The notes beneath the pieces are model-generated. The model saw nothing but the letters and a program-made list of their open reading frames with translations. It was not told the origin of the DNA and made no database searches. This document shows positions 43,015 to 55,803 of a stretch of DNA of 64,000 nt, piece by piece. The stretch comes from Podarcis raffonei (Eukaryota > Chordata > Lepidosauria > Squamata > Lacertidae): positions 54,431,979 through 54,495,978 of the forward strand of contig NC_070611.1 in NCBI RefSeq assembly GCF_027172205.1. Direction: 5' to 3'. The position numbers and the translations under genes were made by a program. Position 1 is the first letter of the stretch. Every line of letters begins with the position of its first letter.

Positions 43015-43597
43015 GAAGGACTTTCAGTTTATTTTGACTGTTTTGATTTCGGTTACCCCATCTGCACCTCCTATGAGGAGGTACCTTCAACAGGGATCCC
43101 TTCTCAGCTTGAAGATGAATGAGCAAAAAGATAGGAGCTTTTTTGTCTTCTCATTTCCTGGATAAACCCAAGAACCATGGCTGCTGCTGCGGCTTCTGCT
43201 GCTGCAGCAGCAACTTGTCTCAGGGTCCAGGTCTACTCTGGCACAAGGGCACCAGTTGTGATCTTGCAGCTGGGCAGAAAACCTTGATATGTTCAAACTT
43301 TGGCAACAGGGTGCAGGATCCGAAGTTTAGGCTACAACATGTAAGTTAGCACTGGCCTCTGCCCCAGAGCCCAGGTGTAAAAGGAAAAGGCACAAGGTGT
43401 GCATGGACCTATGCAAGCTTTAAAAAAGTCCTGGGGAATGGACCCTGAGAAGACAAACAGCTTGCAAAACATACAGGTTTCCCTACTGACACGGTGTGTC
43501 CCTAGGGAGGGACCATCGCTCACTGATAAGAGTCACCTGAATGCAGCAGGTCCCAGAGTCATTCCCTGGTATATCTACTTAAAAGGATTAAAAAAAA

Positions 43598-43899
43598 GGT
43601 CGGCGATTCGAATCCCCGCGGCGGGGTGCGCTCCCGTCGTTCGGTCCCAGCGCCTGCCAACCTAGCAGTTCGAAAGCACCCCCGGGTGCAAGTAGATAAA
43701 TAGGGACCGCTTACCAGCGGGAAGGTAAACGGCGTTCCGTGTGCTGCGCTGGCTCGCCAGATGCAGCTTGTCACGCTGGCCACGTGACCCGGAAGTGTCT
43801 GCGGACAGCGCTGGCTCCCGGCCTATAGAGTGAGATGAGCGCACAACCCTAGAGTCTGGCAAGACTGGCCCGTACGGGCAGGGGTACCTTTACCTTTAA
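43598..43899 (+). mobile_element. Sauria-type SINE, 5'-truncated (subfamily B)
   Basis: Begins within the tRNA head (GGTCGGCGATTCGAATCCCC). It has the subfamily-B markers GACCCGGAAGTGTCTGCGG and CTGGCCCGTACGGGCAGGGG in place of the GGAAGCTGTACGCCGG and TGGACCTAATGGTC of the other copies. Confidence 0.85.
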
Positions 43900-44020
43900 T
43901 AGGGGAGACCTTTTGCTGGCTGAGATAATGGAGAGCTTCTGCCAGTCACAGTAAACAGTACAGGGCTAGATGGGCAAGTAGTCTGACCTGGCAGAAGGCA
44001 AACTCCCAGTGTTCCTATGG
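43900..44020 (+). mobile_element. tRNA-derived SINE, partial
   Basis: Body GAGCTTCTGCCAGTCACAGTA, then GGGCTAGATGGGCAAGTAGTC and the tail CTCCCAGTGTTCCTATGG. Confidence 0.5.
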
Positions 44021-44365
44021 CCAACTTTCATTCTCAGCACTGACAACAGACAGAAGGGCTGGGGGAAACACGACCTTCCGTTTTGAATCCGCCATGAGCA
44101 GGAGGATAAAATAGGAGCTTCCTTTTGATACAAAGTCGAGATGTGCTCTGGTGGAGACGTCAGGAAGCAAACCTCCGCCACATCTTATTTGTGTGAGAAA
44201 CACAAGAATAAGGTGGGGTGGGGAGAAGGAGTCTTAAGTAAAAATGGAAGCTAACAAAAATGGAGCCTTTCGTTGAATTTTTGGCAAAACCTCTGCCAAC
44301 ACAAAACAGCAGAGGTAGCTCCTCAAGCACCTTGAGTCAGATTTTAGGTCCCAAATTTTACTGTT

Positions 44366-44512
44366 GTAGAAAGCTGCTTTATATAAAGTTGGACCATTGG
44401 TCCATCTAGCTCAGTATGGTCTACATTGATTGGTAGCAGCTCTCCATGCAGGAGGAATTGAACCTGAAGCCCTCTGTGGGCAAAGGAACTGAGCTACAGG
44501 TTTCCCTCCTAG
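44366..44512 (-). mobile_element. tRNA-derived SINE, partial
   Basis: Plus strand reads tail GTAGAAAGCTGCTTTATATA, then GGACCATTGGTCCATCTAGC and TAGCAGCTCTCCATGCAGGA. Reverse orientation of the family at 27868-28058. Confidence 0.6.
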
Positions 44513-44813
44513 GGTACCATTACTATTTCCACGGCCAGTACTCCCCCATCCCCATTGTTAAGCACAGGTGTGATATAAGGTTCTGGCCTACTGATGAGTT
44601 TTCAGCATGACATCTTCCACCCAACAGAGTAACTGGAGGGGCCTCTTAACTGGGGCTGTCCATGAAAGTAGAAGACATAATGGAAAAGGTTCATCGCTCG
44701 GTTAGTGCATGAACAAATCACCACAGGTTTCAAATCATCGATGCAATTTTTGTGCCACCACAAATGCAGTACTTTTCAGCAGAGTGGCTTCACACACTCA
44801 GCAGTCACTAAGC

Positions 44814-45012
44814 CAGAGCTTTCCAAACTTTTCATACGGGTGTCACACTTTTTAGAAAGCAACATTTCGTGACATGGTAATTCAGTTTTACTAGCAAAAT
44901 GGAGGTTAAACTAACCCCTTTCCAGCCCCCCCAGAAGGAGCATTCATGTGACACACCTACACACTGCAGCTGACACACTAATGTGTCATGACACACAGTT
45001 TGGAAAGCTCTG
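44814..45012. mobile_element. hAT-like MITE, 199 bp, exact 8-bp duplication
   Basis: Ends CAGAGCTTTCCAAACTTTTC and ACAGTTTGGAAAGCTCTG with CACTAAGC on both sides (44806-44813 and 45013-45020). A distinct family from the ACTACAACTCCC palindromes. Non-coding. Confidence 0.9.
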
Positions 45013-46412
45013 CACTAAGCATTGGCAAGCTTAGAGAAACCCAGTGATGTGTAAGCCTGTGTTGCAAGATCCACATGAGAAAGCAACTGATTTACACTTC
45101 TTTGGCCACCAGGGGGCCTAAGACCCCATAACAACATCATCAATATTATTCTGATAACAGCTCCCAACGTTATCTCTTTGGACCAGCCCGGGCTGTTGTT
45201 GTTTTTATATATGGATGTTGCAGAACATTGCCATTGATGTAATCATAATGCATTAATGGCTTTATACAGAACTGTCTACACATCACTTCACTTATGATGC
45301 TTCCCTCACTGTTCCCACATTATTTCCACCTGGAGGGGCCACTTTTGCCATACAAAGAAAACTGCAGAACATTTGTGATATGAAGAGTTGCATTTCAGCA
45401 GGCAACTATGGAACACGAGCTCTGTGGAACTGTCCTGAGATCTGCAAAGAAAGGGCGGTATGCATATTTAATAGATAAGAACAACAACAAGCTCTGTCCT
45501 GAAACGTTTGCAGGGGCAAACTGAACTGAAAGCAGGATTGTGTAAAACAACCCCAAGTACCATCACAAGCCCAAATAGTCCTGAACGCACAATGAAAAGG
45601 ACATCTGGAGGCTCTCCCTTTCATGCAAAACTGTTTGGAGCAGAGAGAAACGAAAGAGGAAAAGAACAAAGTCAGGTCAAAGCCACTTGTGAATGGTAAG
45701 AACGACTTGACACATTTTCTTTAACATCACTCACTTTTAATTACATCGCATCAGCCTCTCAGCTTACTCCGAGAAAGGATGCCCACTAGGAGGGACGGCA
45801 AATCTTCCATCCCATAGTGGTTGCTGGAGTGGGTATCAAATTCTCAGCAGACTCAGTGGTTCCCCTGCCTCACCTTCCCTCTAACGGCCTCCTGCTTCGC
45901 CCCCTTTTCATCATATGGTCCCCGTCAGTATCTGAGAGTCCAGGTTAATGCAGCTTCCATCCAGCAACCTCCTTGCTGCCATTTGAGAGAGGAGCCCGGG
46001 GCAAGTGTCATTGGCTAATACTCTTCTTAACCTCAATATAAATAAAAAACAACATTTCAAAATGTTTAATAGCTAAGAAATAGGGAAAAAAACAAATCCC
46101 AAACCACCATGAAATCTGCAAAGCGCCAATGGAGAGAGTCTCGAGAATGCTTTGTCCAGTGCATGTTCTTGGTCGAAGCTGAGAGTCCCGTCCCCCCAGC
46201 AGCCTCTTCGCTGTGTCCCCCTTAGCGCCATTCTAGGAGACCAGAGGCCAGCTCTTCATCTAAGCACAACTCCCGGACACCCTGCTTCCTGGGTTGGGCT
46301 TTCCCCTCCTTGGGAGCAGGCAAAATGGGAATGGGGGAAAAATGGGTCCATTTTCCGTCTGCTGAACTGTGAAAGAAATCACTTCTCCCTGCAACAGTGG
46401 CACTCTAAGGTC

Positions 46413-49400
46413 TCATTTCTTGTGGAGAAATTTCATTCTGCTACCTGGAAGGGATTGATGGGTGGGAGGCAAAAAACAAAGAAAGAAAGATATAGAAACC
46501 ATGTGATTTTGGCACAATGGGATTGGGTTAAAGTCCCCCCATCTCCAGAAAACAGATAAAACCCAACCTCACCACATTTCCCCACCTGCATTCTACACGG
46601 CCCAGTATTTATAAACAAGTGCAATACCCAGGCTCCTCACTATACACACCATAAAGTTTGCAAAATGGCACGTTGCAAAGTTTACACAACATAGCAATGA
46701 CATAAATCCCATCCAAAGACGGCTGATGACATTTATGGAGCCACAACGCAGATGGTAAAACATACGAAAAGTAGCAGCATGCTTTGCTTACAAGTTAACT
46801 GCATTTCCCCAGCAGCTGGGGATTTTGCTTTAAAAAGCCCAATATTCCCAGCAATGGAAGCAATACCTGACACAAGAAGCTCTCAATTATACCTGCAAAA
46901 CAAGGAGATTTTGCCAGGCACGGGAAGAGACCCTTTCAAGTCTTTGCAACACTGCCGTATGAGAAGAAGCAGCCCCCTCTTCTACAGAACTATAAAAGAG
47001 GCAATAGCCTTCAAACTGGAAGGATAGCCATCCCTGATTTACATCTAATACCTGTAATCCCTCATTCTTAGTTAAAACATACCCAAAACACATTTCCTCA
47101 CGTTCATCCCCCGTTATCACTCCCATCCACAGTAAACCTGTCCTCACCCATCAGAAATTACATTTAGAATGCAGTGTCCTTGGGCTAAGGATCTGCCCTT
47201 TTTCTTTTATTACTGTGCATAACATAAATACAGCAGTCATGGTGCTTATATTGCAAATAAACCCACACGCATTGTGATTTGACTTTAGGACACGCGATGG
47301 GATATAAAAGGACACTGCAACCCAAAGCAGCAGCCAGGATCTCTTACCTAACCCTTTCAGGAATTTATTGACTCCACTCTGCTCTCCGCTGGGAAGGGTT
47401 TCTAGGTACTCTTGGGCACGTACCTCAAACAAACCTACAAAGGGGTGGAAAACAGAACGCAGAAAGGAAGAAAAACCTGGTGAGTTCCAGTTGCAGGTGC
47501 TGTGGGATGTAACATCACAAAAGCAGTCGAATACAACATTTCCTGTTTGCTCAGAGTGGACACACAGAGGAATGTTGCTCCAGCCAGGAGGACTTTCTGT
47601 CACACCTGGTCTGGAGCATCCTCCCCCTGTATGTGACCAGGTAGATGGGCGTGACCCTGGCAGACCCTATAAAGGGGCCAGTCATGCAGCCATTTTCCTC
47701 TTCTCTATCCCACTCTCTTTTGCTGTCTGCTGGCTCTCAGCCAGCAGCACATGGGCTCATCCCTCACAAGAAGATGAAGCCACACTTTTCTCTGTAACTA
47801 AAAGGTAAAGCCTGCCTTCAGGATCTTACTGTGAACTGAATGTAAGTAAACCTTATCATTACTTTCTAAAAGAAGACTGCTGTGTCATTGTTGTTTTTAA
47901 AAGGGAACAAAAGGGGATTTGCCAGGAACAATCCAATCTGGACAAGCCAGACTGGATTGCTTAACTCAAATGGTTCTAACGAATCTATCAACTAGCTTTC
48001 TGCTATATGCAAGGGATGTGCGTTGCTACTAGCTCACTAGCGTGAGTGAGGAAGGATAATATTTAATCAATATATCCTCTCCGGTTCGAATCCCCGCGAC
48101 AGGGTGAGCTCCCATTGCTCGGTCCCTGCTCCTGCCAACCTAGCAGTTCAAAAGCACCTCAAAGTGCAAGTGGATAAATAGGTACCACTCCGGTGGGAAG
48201 GTAAACGGCGTTTCCGTGTGCTGCTCTGGTTCGCCAGAAGCAGCTTGGTCATGCTGGCCATGTGATCCGGAAGCTGTACGCTGGCTCCCTCGGTCAATAA
48301 AGCGAGATGAGCGCCACAACCCCAGAGTCGGCCACGACTGGACTTAACAGTCAGGGGTCCTTTACCTTTATACTATCCTCAACATTCCCACAGATGCCAC
48401 CTGAACAGCTCTTACATGATGAAAGGGCCAAAGTAGAAAAACACCTGATGAAAAACACGCTTAATTAATCGCATGCCCCTTTCACCATCCTCCTGCTCTC
48501 TCACCTTTAGCACCCTGTTTCCGCAACTCTCGCTCCTGAATGAAGCCTCCAAACATTTGCGTCTCCATGAAGACCTCCAAGAAACGCCGGAGGCTCTTGG
48601 AAGAGACCGACTTTCGGAAGGCCTCCCGCTGCAGGGTCCTCTCTTCCCTCTCGGAGGGAGTCAGGAAGAGGGAGTAGTGCCCCACAATCTCCACAAAGAA
48701 GCGGACAAACGCTTCTGACACCACTTCGTTCAAGGGGCTGGACTCTGGATGGGGGAGGCAAAAGGAGAAGGGAAAACATTGGTTAGCGGGAGACCTGGCC
48801 TTATCCTGTTCTCTTCCAGTCTCATCCTTAGAACTCGCCGGGGTGTAGATTTGGGATGGGAGGATCGTAGCTCAGTAGCAGAACACCTGCTCTGCACACA
48901 GAAAGTCCCGAGTTCAATTCCTGGCATCTCCAGGAAGGCTTGGGAAAGGCTTCAGCCTGGAACCCTACAAAGTTGCAGCCAGTGTTGTGGACACAGACAC
49001 TTGGAAGCTGCTATATCTCGAGTCAGACCATTGTTCCATCTAGATTAGTACTGTCCACCCCAACTGGCAGCACCTCTTTGGGATTCCGGACAGGGCCTCT
49101 CCCAGCCCTACCTAGAGTTGCTGGGGATTGAACCTAAGGCAGGTGCTCTCCCAGAGCTGTGGATCTTCCCCAACACTGAGCCAGGTGAACAAATTTTCCG
49201 ACTTGACATAAGGAAGGTTTCATACACAGGTCCAGCCACATGGTTAAGCCCATCCTTGTGGCATCTCCACACCCACTCACAGGGGCTATGAAGTGGACAT
49301 CATGAAATATTTGGTATATTCCAGTCATCTCATATAAAAAAAGGATACCAGGCTCTGATCCGTCCAATCTCTCACAATGACAATAGAAATAAATAAATAT

Positions 49401-52400
49401 ACAAATGAAGGACCTACCCAAGTGATGCTGACACCATACACTACACAAACACTATGCAGAATATAGAACAAAGGAAGGCTACCCTCCCATCTCTCTCCTC
49501 TCTCTTTACCCCCAACTGCATGGTGTCAATGACGATAATGTCTCATACAGTATGTAAACAAACTGTGAAAATGACTATGAATCAAATATGGAGATGCCTT
49601 GTTTATTTGTTTGTTTTGTAACACAAGAAAATCTTAAATAAAAGCTATTTTTTTAAAAAAGGAGGATACTGAGAGTTGGGAAAGGGCAACTCACGTGCTG
49701 AAGCACCTTTGCTCCAAGGAAAGGCTAAATTTTTTGCCTTTTTAATTTTTGGAAGGGAATGACACAGTAGAGGTTTATAAAAGCTCAGTGCGATTTTCCC
49801 CAGCAAAAAATAAAAAGGTGAGAGGTTTTAAACCTTACCTTGCTTGCCGTTGGGAGCGCCCTCTTCCTTGTCACTTGCCAGCTCGTTCCTTTGCTCCAGG
49901 ATGTGTTCGAGCGCTGCTTGCAACTTCCGAGGTAAAATAGAGTCCTCATCTTCCATCTTAAAAAGAGAGAGGGCATGTTCTTAGGCATAGGGTGAGACCA
50001 AACTGCACACTCTGGGATAAAAGGTAAAGGTAAAGGGACCCCTAACTGTTAGGTCCAGTCACAGACGACTCTGGGGTTGCGGCGTTCATCTCGCTTTACT
50101 GGCCAACGGAGCCGGCATACAGCTTCCGGGTCATGTGGCCAGCATGACTAAGCCACTTCTGATGAACCAGAGCAGCGCACGGAAACACCGTTTACCTTCC
50201 CACCGGAGTGGTACCTATTTATCTACTCGCACTGGCATGCTTTCAAACTGCTAGGTTGGCAGGAGCAGGAACTGAGCAACGGGGGCTCACCCCGTCGCGA
50301 AGATTCGAACCACCAACCTTCTGATCGGCAAGCCCTAGACTCTGTGGTTTAACCCACTTCCCACACTCTGGGATAAACACTCTAAAAGCAAGCTTGGCCA
50401 GCCGGTGACCCTCCAGATGTTATTAGACCTCAACTCCCAAGACAGCATGGCCAATAGTCAAGGTAGCACACCAGCACCTGGAGGGTAAAAGGCTAGACCC
50501 CTCTAAAGGATCCACTTTTAAACCCTTGCAGCGGTGTGGCAGCTGCTTCAGAGGGCTGTAGCAGAAACTTTGCAATGGTGCCGTCAAATCGGCCAAAGCT
50601 GAGCAGAGAACTAGCACACAGTACAGTCTTGGCATGGAGCAATGACTGAGGTGAGCCTTTTGCGATGGTCACCTGGCAGCCACAGATACTGGAAGGAGGA
50701 GAAGCACCTCCACACGGGGAGACAACAGAAAGTGGCACCAAAAAGTGCAGATGTTGGGCCTTGCAAGAGACTGCTCTTGCACTCAATGCATTAACTATAG
50801 CTCATGGTCTGCATGCTGAGCATATCTTGCTGCTGTGTGTCTTTGAAACAGAGACGGTATGCGTGCAAAGCGTGCTCTTCGCCTCTGAGGTATGTACCAC
50901 CCCTAAAGAATGATGTAGGCATGAACGTCCCAAAGCATTGGACTTAGGAAGCAAAAGTGTGTTTTGCCTGAATTCAAGGTGGGATGCCCACTGGCACAAC
51001 CACCATCTCCTTTCGGTTTTGCAGAGAGTTGGAGTTCTCCTCATCCACAGCATTCCCTCATCGCAGTCACCTTTCCTGTATCTTCACTTTTGTACTAATA
51101 CATTCATGCATTTTTTTTGCTGCTTATGATATAGCCACTTACCCTCCTTTGACCCCTGGTTAATAGTCTGGCAGGTTTTAGAAGTTTCAAAAACCTGCAG
51201 AACCCTTTGACTAGAGGATGGAGGAAGACGTGAAGAAACATATGCACAAACACCATGGAAATCAAAACCTCTTGCAAATGATTTCCAACTCTCTCAATGA
51301 CCATTTGTCTTCAGGCTCCATTTGCCATCACCCTCTTCAGTACTACTTTTCTAGAAAAATAGGTGCTGGAACTCACCATGAGTGCCTCCCTTGTTCTCTT
51401 ATAATGGCAATGGCGCCCGTCTCAGTGCCAGAACTGAGTTCCGGTGAGTTATGGCTGAAAAAAGCACTGCTGAGCATCCAGCAACGAAACAAAGCAGACT
51501 TCCTTGTTCTTAATCTTTCCTGTTCCTCCCTCCCGCAGACAGAACCAGTGTGGGGAACATTTGGCTCGCCAGAAGTTGCACTCAGGCCAATGAGCATGCT
51601 TGCTAGGGCTGATGGGAGCGTAGTTTAGCAACATCTAGAGGGCCAAAGGTCCCCCACACCAGAGATTAAATGGACATGACTGGAAGCAAGTTGTTCTTAC
51701 CTGCCTGAGAAACCGGTTATTCACAAGGTCAACCACAAGGACCTGCTCGGACAGAAATACACAGAAAGAAAAAGGGGAGAAGAACATTACTGGGAATGGT
51801 CATCAGCCTCCTTGGGAAAATGGCGGCCTTGTATACAGCTTTTTTGGGGGGGAAGGCCCTGCCTTATTTATCTGAAGCGTTTTTACTCTTCTCTTCGGCC
51901 CAGAAAGGCTCCCAAAGGCCTTGCCCTACCCCAATTCCACCGAGCCTCAAAGAGATATGAAAACCAGCCCAATCCCAGGGTGGTTTTTATGACTTTTACC
52001 ACAAACCACAGAATGACAACTTTAAACATAGGGAAGCTGTTCCTCTCGAGTCTCTTACACACACTTTCCCCTCCTTTCCCTAAACCACACAAGTTATTCC
52101 ACACAACAGGGAAGAAGCAATAATTGGGTGGGGAAACAGAGATAGGAGCATGCTCTTATCTAGCAGGTTTTAAAAAAGAGATATTCAATGCAAGTATGGT
52201 ACCGGCAACTTATAGCCTGGAGGAGCACCCCTTAGACTTTAAAACAAAGATATTTTGGTGCTTGGAGGTAAAGAAACAACCCCAAATGCTAAGGATGAGA
52301 CAATTAAGCCAAAATAGATCCAAGTGTTACTGGGTTTGCAGAATTCCTGGTCTTATTCTGGCAACTCTTCTTTGTGGATCTCATTGTAGGGCTGCCTTTG

Positions 52401-55400
52401 TATAGGTTAGCATTATTGCCCTGCCCATGTGGGGCTTGAACCCAATACTGTGGCTGAAGTGTCCCACCCCAGTCTCTTCCCACTGGCTGCTGGGGGCTGC
52501 TCCATCCAGTCCTTGTGTTTGCCATCACCAAAAGCCATGGGGATGGTGAAGGAGAATAGGGCCTCTTCTCTTCTGTCCCACACACCCAATCTCCAGCTCA
52601 GATGCTCTCTACATCTAAGTTAGAGGTGATGAATTCTAGATATCATATCATCCCTAAGCCCACCTGCCCCGGATCATCTTCCAGGTGGACGTACCATGAT
52701 TAAAACAGAAGTCACAGGGGCACTCTCAATGCCATGTGCTGTTAATAAGCAACTGCTGAGGAAAGATGCCAGCAAATGTTTCACATCACAGCCAGTTGCC
52801 TCTTTCTCCAGCCTAGCAGGATCTGCCATGAATAAATCCTGGCCCCAAAGCTTGTCCTCCTCACACCCCCAAAACCTGTGTCCTGTGAGGACGGTGCTCT
52901 CTTGAACCCAGCACTGTTGTATCAAACAATATCCATTCTGCCGCCCTCCCTTTCTCATACACTGGCCTCACCTCTTCCACGGGCAGCTCCTTGAGGCGGG
53001 ACAGCGAACTGGAGAGCAGGCCGATCAGAAAGGGGGTTGGCGAGCACACGATGTCAATCATCGAAGGGGGAAGCACAGGGATGTAGGTGTGCTGCCACGT
53101 GAAGGGATAGAGAAGGGCCACCATGGCATGGCAGCATTTCGACAAGGTGCTAGGAGGAGGAAACAGACGCAAGGGTCAGTCTGAAACTCTCAGGGCCTCT
53201 TTGAGATAAGAGACATAAATTAATAGATGGTAACTGGGGGGTGGGGAAGACAGCTGGCCGCACACATTGACACCTGGCCAGGTTTTATCCTGGGACCATG
53301 CCAGGCTTCCAAGAACCTAAGGTTAAAAGGAGAAATCAAATTAATAGTCCTCACAACTGCAAAGAGGCGAACTGGAATCTGTCCCCTGCAGATAATCAAA
53401 GTGCCTAGAGACAGTCAGTCAGGTTGTGTATCCACAGCAGTGACCAGAGGAGGAATAACTGCTGGGAGAAGCACAGACAGAAGAAACGCCATGGTACATC
53501 TGCAACAGCACAACGGGACTCCTGCCTCTGCCCCAGCTGCAACAAAACATGTCGCACCTGCATCAGTCTCTACAGCCACAGCTGGCGCTGAAACCTTCCA
53601 ACAGTTTGACCTCACCCCTAAAGGTGCACTCCTACACTGTCTCCAGAGACAGATGGAGGCCAACCATCTACTAAATGTTGAGGTCATTCTTCTCCCCCCT
53701 ACCATCTCCATCCAAGTTTTTAGATCTGATGATTCCTCCTCCATCACCCACAGGTCTTCTCCCCCTTACTTCAGGAGGCACACAAATTTGCAGGAATATT
53801 TTTGGTAAACCAGTATTTTTGTGCATGCAAATTTACCTCGCATGGTTTCTTTTGAACTCAAGAGACTGCCCTTCTCTTTAGATTGTGCAGATTGCATCTG
53901 CAGTACAGTTTGCCACACGGAACATCCCCAACCCTGTCAAAGATATAATGTGAGCTGCTTCCTTCAGTTTGAGTGGCCAGAGTTTAGCCTGGAGCTCTCT
54001 CTCAAAAGCGTGTTGTGGGGCTCGCATAGTTTTTGCACATGCTTCCCTCCATACAGGCACAGCCAGCGAATGGACTCCTGGAGTCATGGGATTAATGGAG
54101 AGTCTCTCTTTTCACACTGTGGTCTCTTAAATATGGGAAGGCGTGGAACAGTCCCAGAATTCTTCCTTTTTTCCTGCTAGCTAAGCAATCTGCTAGAAAA
54201 GCCAAGCATATACCTCTGCTGAGGTCATCTCTGCATGGGAAGACGGCACCAGAAAGGAACAAAAAGAGAGAGGAAACCAAGGAGCAGACATATGGCTCAG
54301 GGCATAGTCAGACAGCAGGCTCTTCTCAGCTACCCTCATGCCTTTATGAGTGAAGGACCTGAAAATTCAATCAGTCCATTACCTGCACCTACATGAGGAC
54401 TCTGCCACTCCCATCAAGTGATAATCGCTAGTTCACATGGAAAAGCAGGATCAGCACAGGCATTACAGCAGTTGTGGGGTAAAACAGGCTTGGGGGACTT
54501 GCGGCCCTCCAGATATTATTGGACTACAACTCCCATCATCCCTGGTCATTGGCTGTGCTGGCCAGGCCAATTGGAGTCCAACAAAATTCTGGAGGACCAC
54601 AGGTCCCCCGTCCCTTAGATCAGCCTTTCTCAACCTTGGCTCCCCAGGTGTTCTTGAACTACAACTCCCAATGATTCCTAAGGCATAGGCCATGCTTGCT
54701 AGGAATGATGGGAGTTGTAGTCCCAACAACGTGTAGGAACCCAAGGTTGAGAAAGGCTGCCTTAGAGAGCAACAAACATGGGGGAGCTTGCTGTTTCATT
54801 CATTGGCTTGGAATGCCCAGGCATTTGGGAAGCTCAAGTCTGGAAGAAAAGATGTCACTGTGGTCCTATGAGCTAGAACATGGGTGAGGAGCCACAGGCC
54901 TGGAGATCTGAAGCTCAAGTGTAGGTAAAATGTGGTTCTCTAAGCCAGGGGGCCAGACTCATCGCCCCACACCCAGACAAAGTTCTTCATAATGACATCA
55001 GACATCCTTTTCAGAGTGCTATTTTGCCCAATGCTTTGAAAGAGGCCTCTGAAGAACTGACAGCCACCTGACTAGGCAAGACTGCAGGAGATGTGTGACC
55101 AATCTCCCCGTGGCTTAGGCGAAACTCAGCCATGTGGGCCGGTGTGGGCATGTGCCCACATGTGTGCGCTTTCCCTTTGGACTGCACTCCCCCTCCCTTT
55201 CAGGCTCTCTCACGCTTCTTGCCTTTCTACCAAGAGGGAGATACCGGCGGCTCCTAACAAACGATTGGGAAATGGAGGGAAAATAAAATGATGTAAATGC
55301 ATGTGTATGTGTGCATGCGTGGAATTTGGGCAAAGGACGATGTTGCTTTCCAATAACGAGAAACGGATGCCTCGCTGGCAGATGTAGATTTTCAAGGAAG

Positions 55401-55764
55401 ATTCTGCCACGGAGCTTTCACTTCTGCGGCATTAAGTAGAATCAAGCAACGCTGTTTTCACACGAAAACAAAAGCCAAGCAGCACACACCACCCTCAGAG
55501 GCAGGTAAAGGCCACTGGTAACTCATCAGCTATGTAGGACTGCAAACTCCTTTGAGCATCTGGGGGAGGGCTGGTATGTTACTAAGCCATGCACATCACG
55601 TCATTGAGTTTTATGAGCCAAATCTTGAATGGGAGAGAGGGAGGGAGGGAGGGAGGGAGACCGTGCAGCCTGAAGGAATCATATGGCCAGGAAACCACTC
55701 ACAGCTGGCTTGAGTTAAGCACCATGAGGGAATATACACTGAGCAAGAGGAGAAGGAGAAGTGG

Positions 55765-55803
<39 letters not shown>

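Larger units (their letters stand above)
43020..46412. other. Convergent intergenic region and DENND2A 3' UTR
   Basis: Holds a Sauria SINE (43598-43899), tRNA SINE copies near 43898-44020 and 44366-44512, and a hAT MITE (44814-45012). On the minus strand, ATTAAA-type polyadenylation candidates lie near 45735 and 46062 (TTTAAT on the plus strand), so the DENND2A 3' UTR probably ends between 45.7 and 46.1 kb. No other exon seen. Confidence 0.5.

Noticed and set aside
47151-47603. A 150-codon minus-strand frame read as a single exon.
   Set aside because: Only 47348-47434 is coding (a DENND2A exon); the rest is flanking intron sequence read through both splice sites.
53227-53808. The longest plus-strand open frame (193 codons) in the right half.
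   Set aside because: It starts without conserved context, lies in a DENND2A intron on the opposite strand and overlaps an unclassified dispersed repeat; no domain was recognised.
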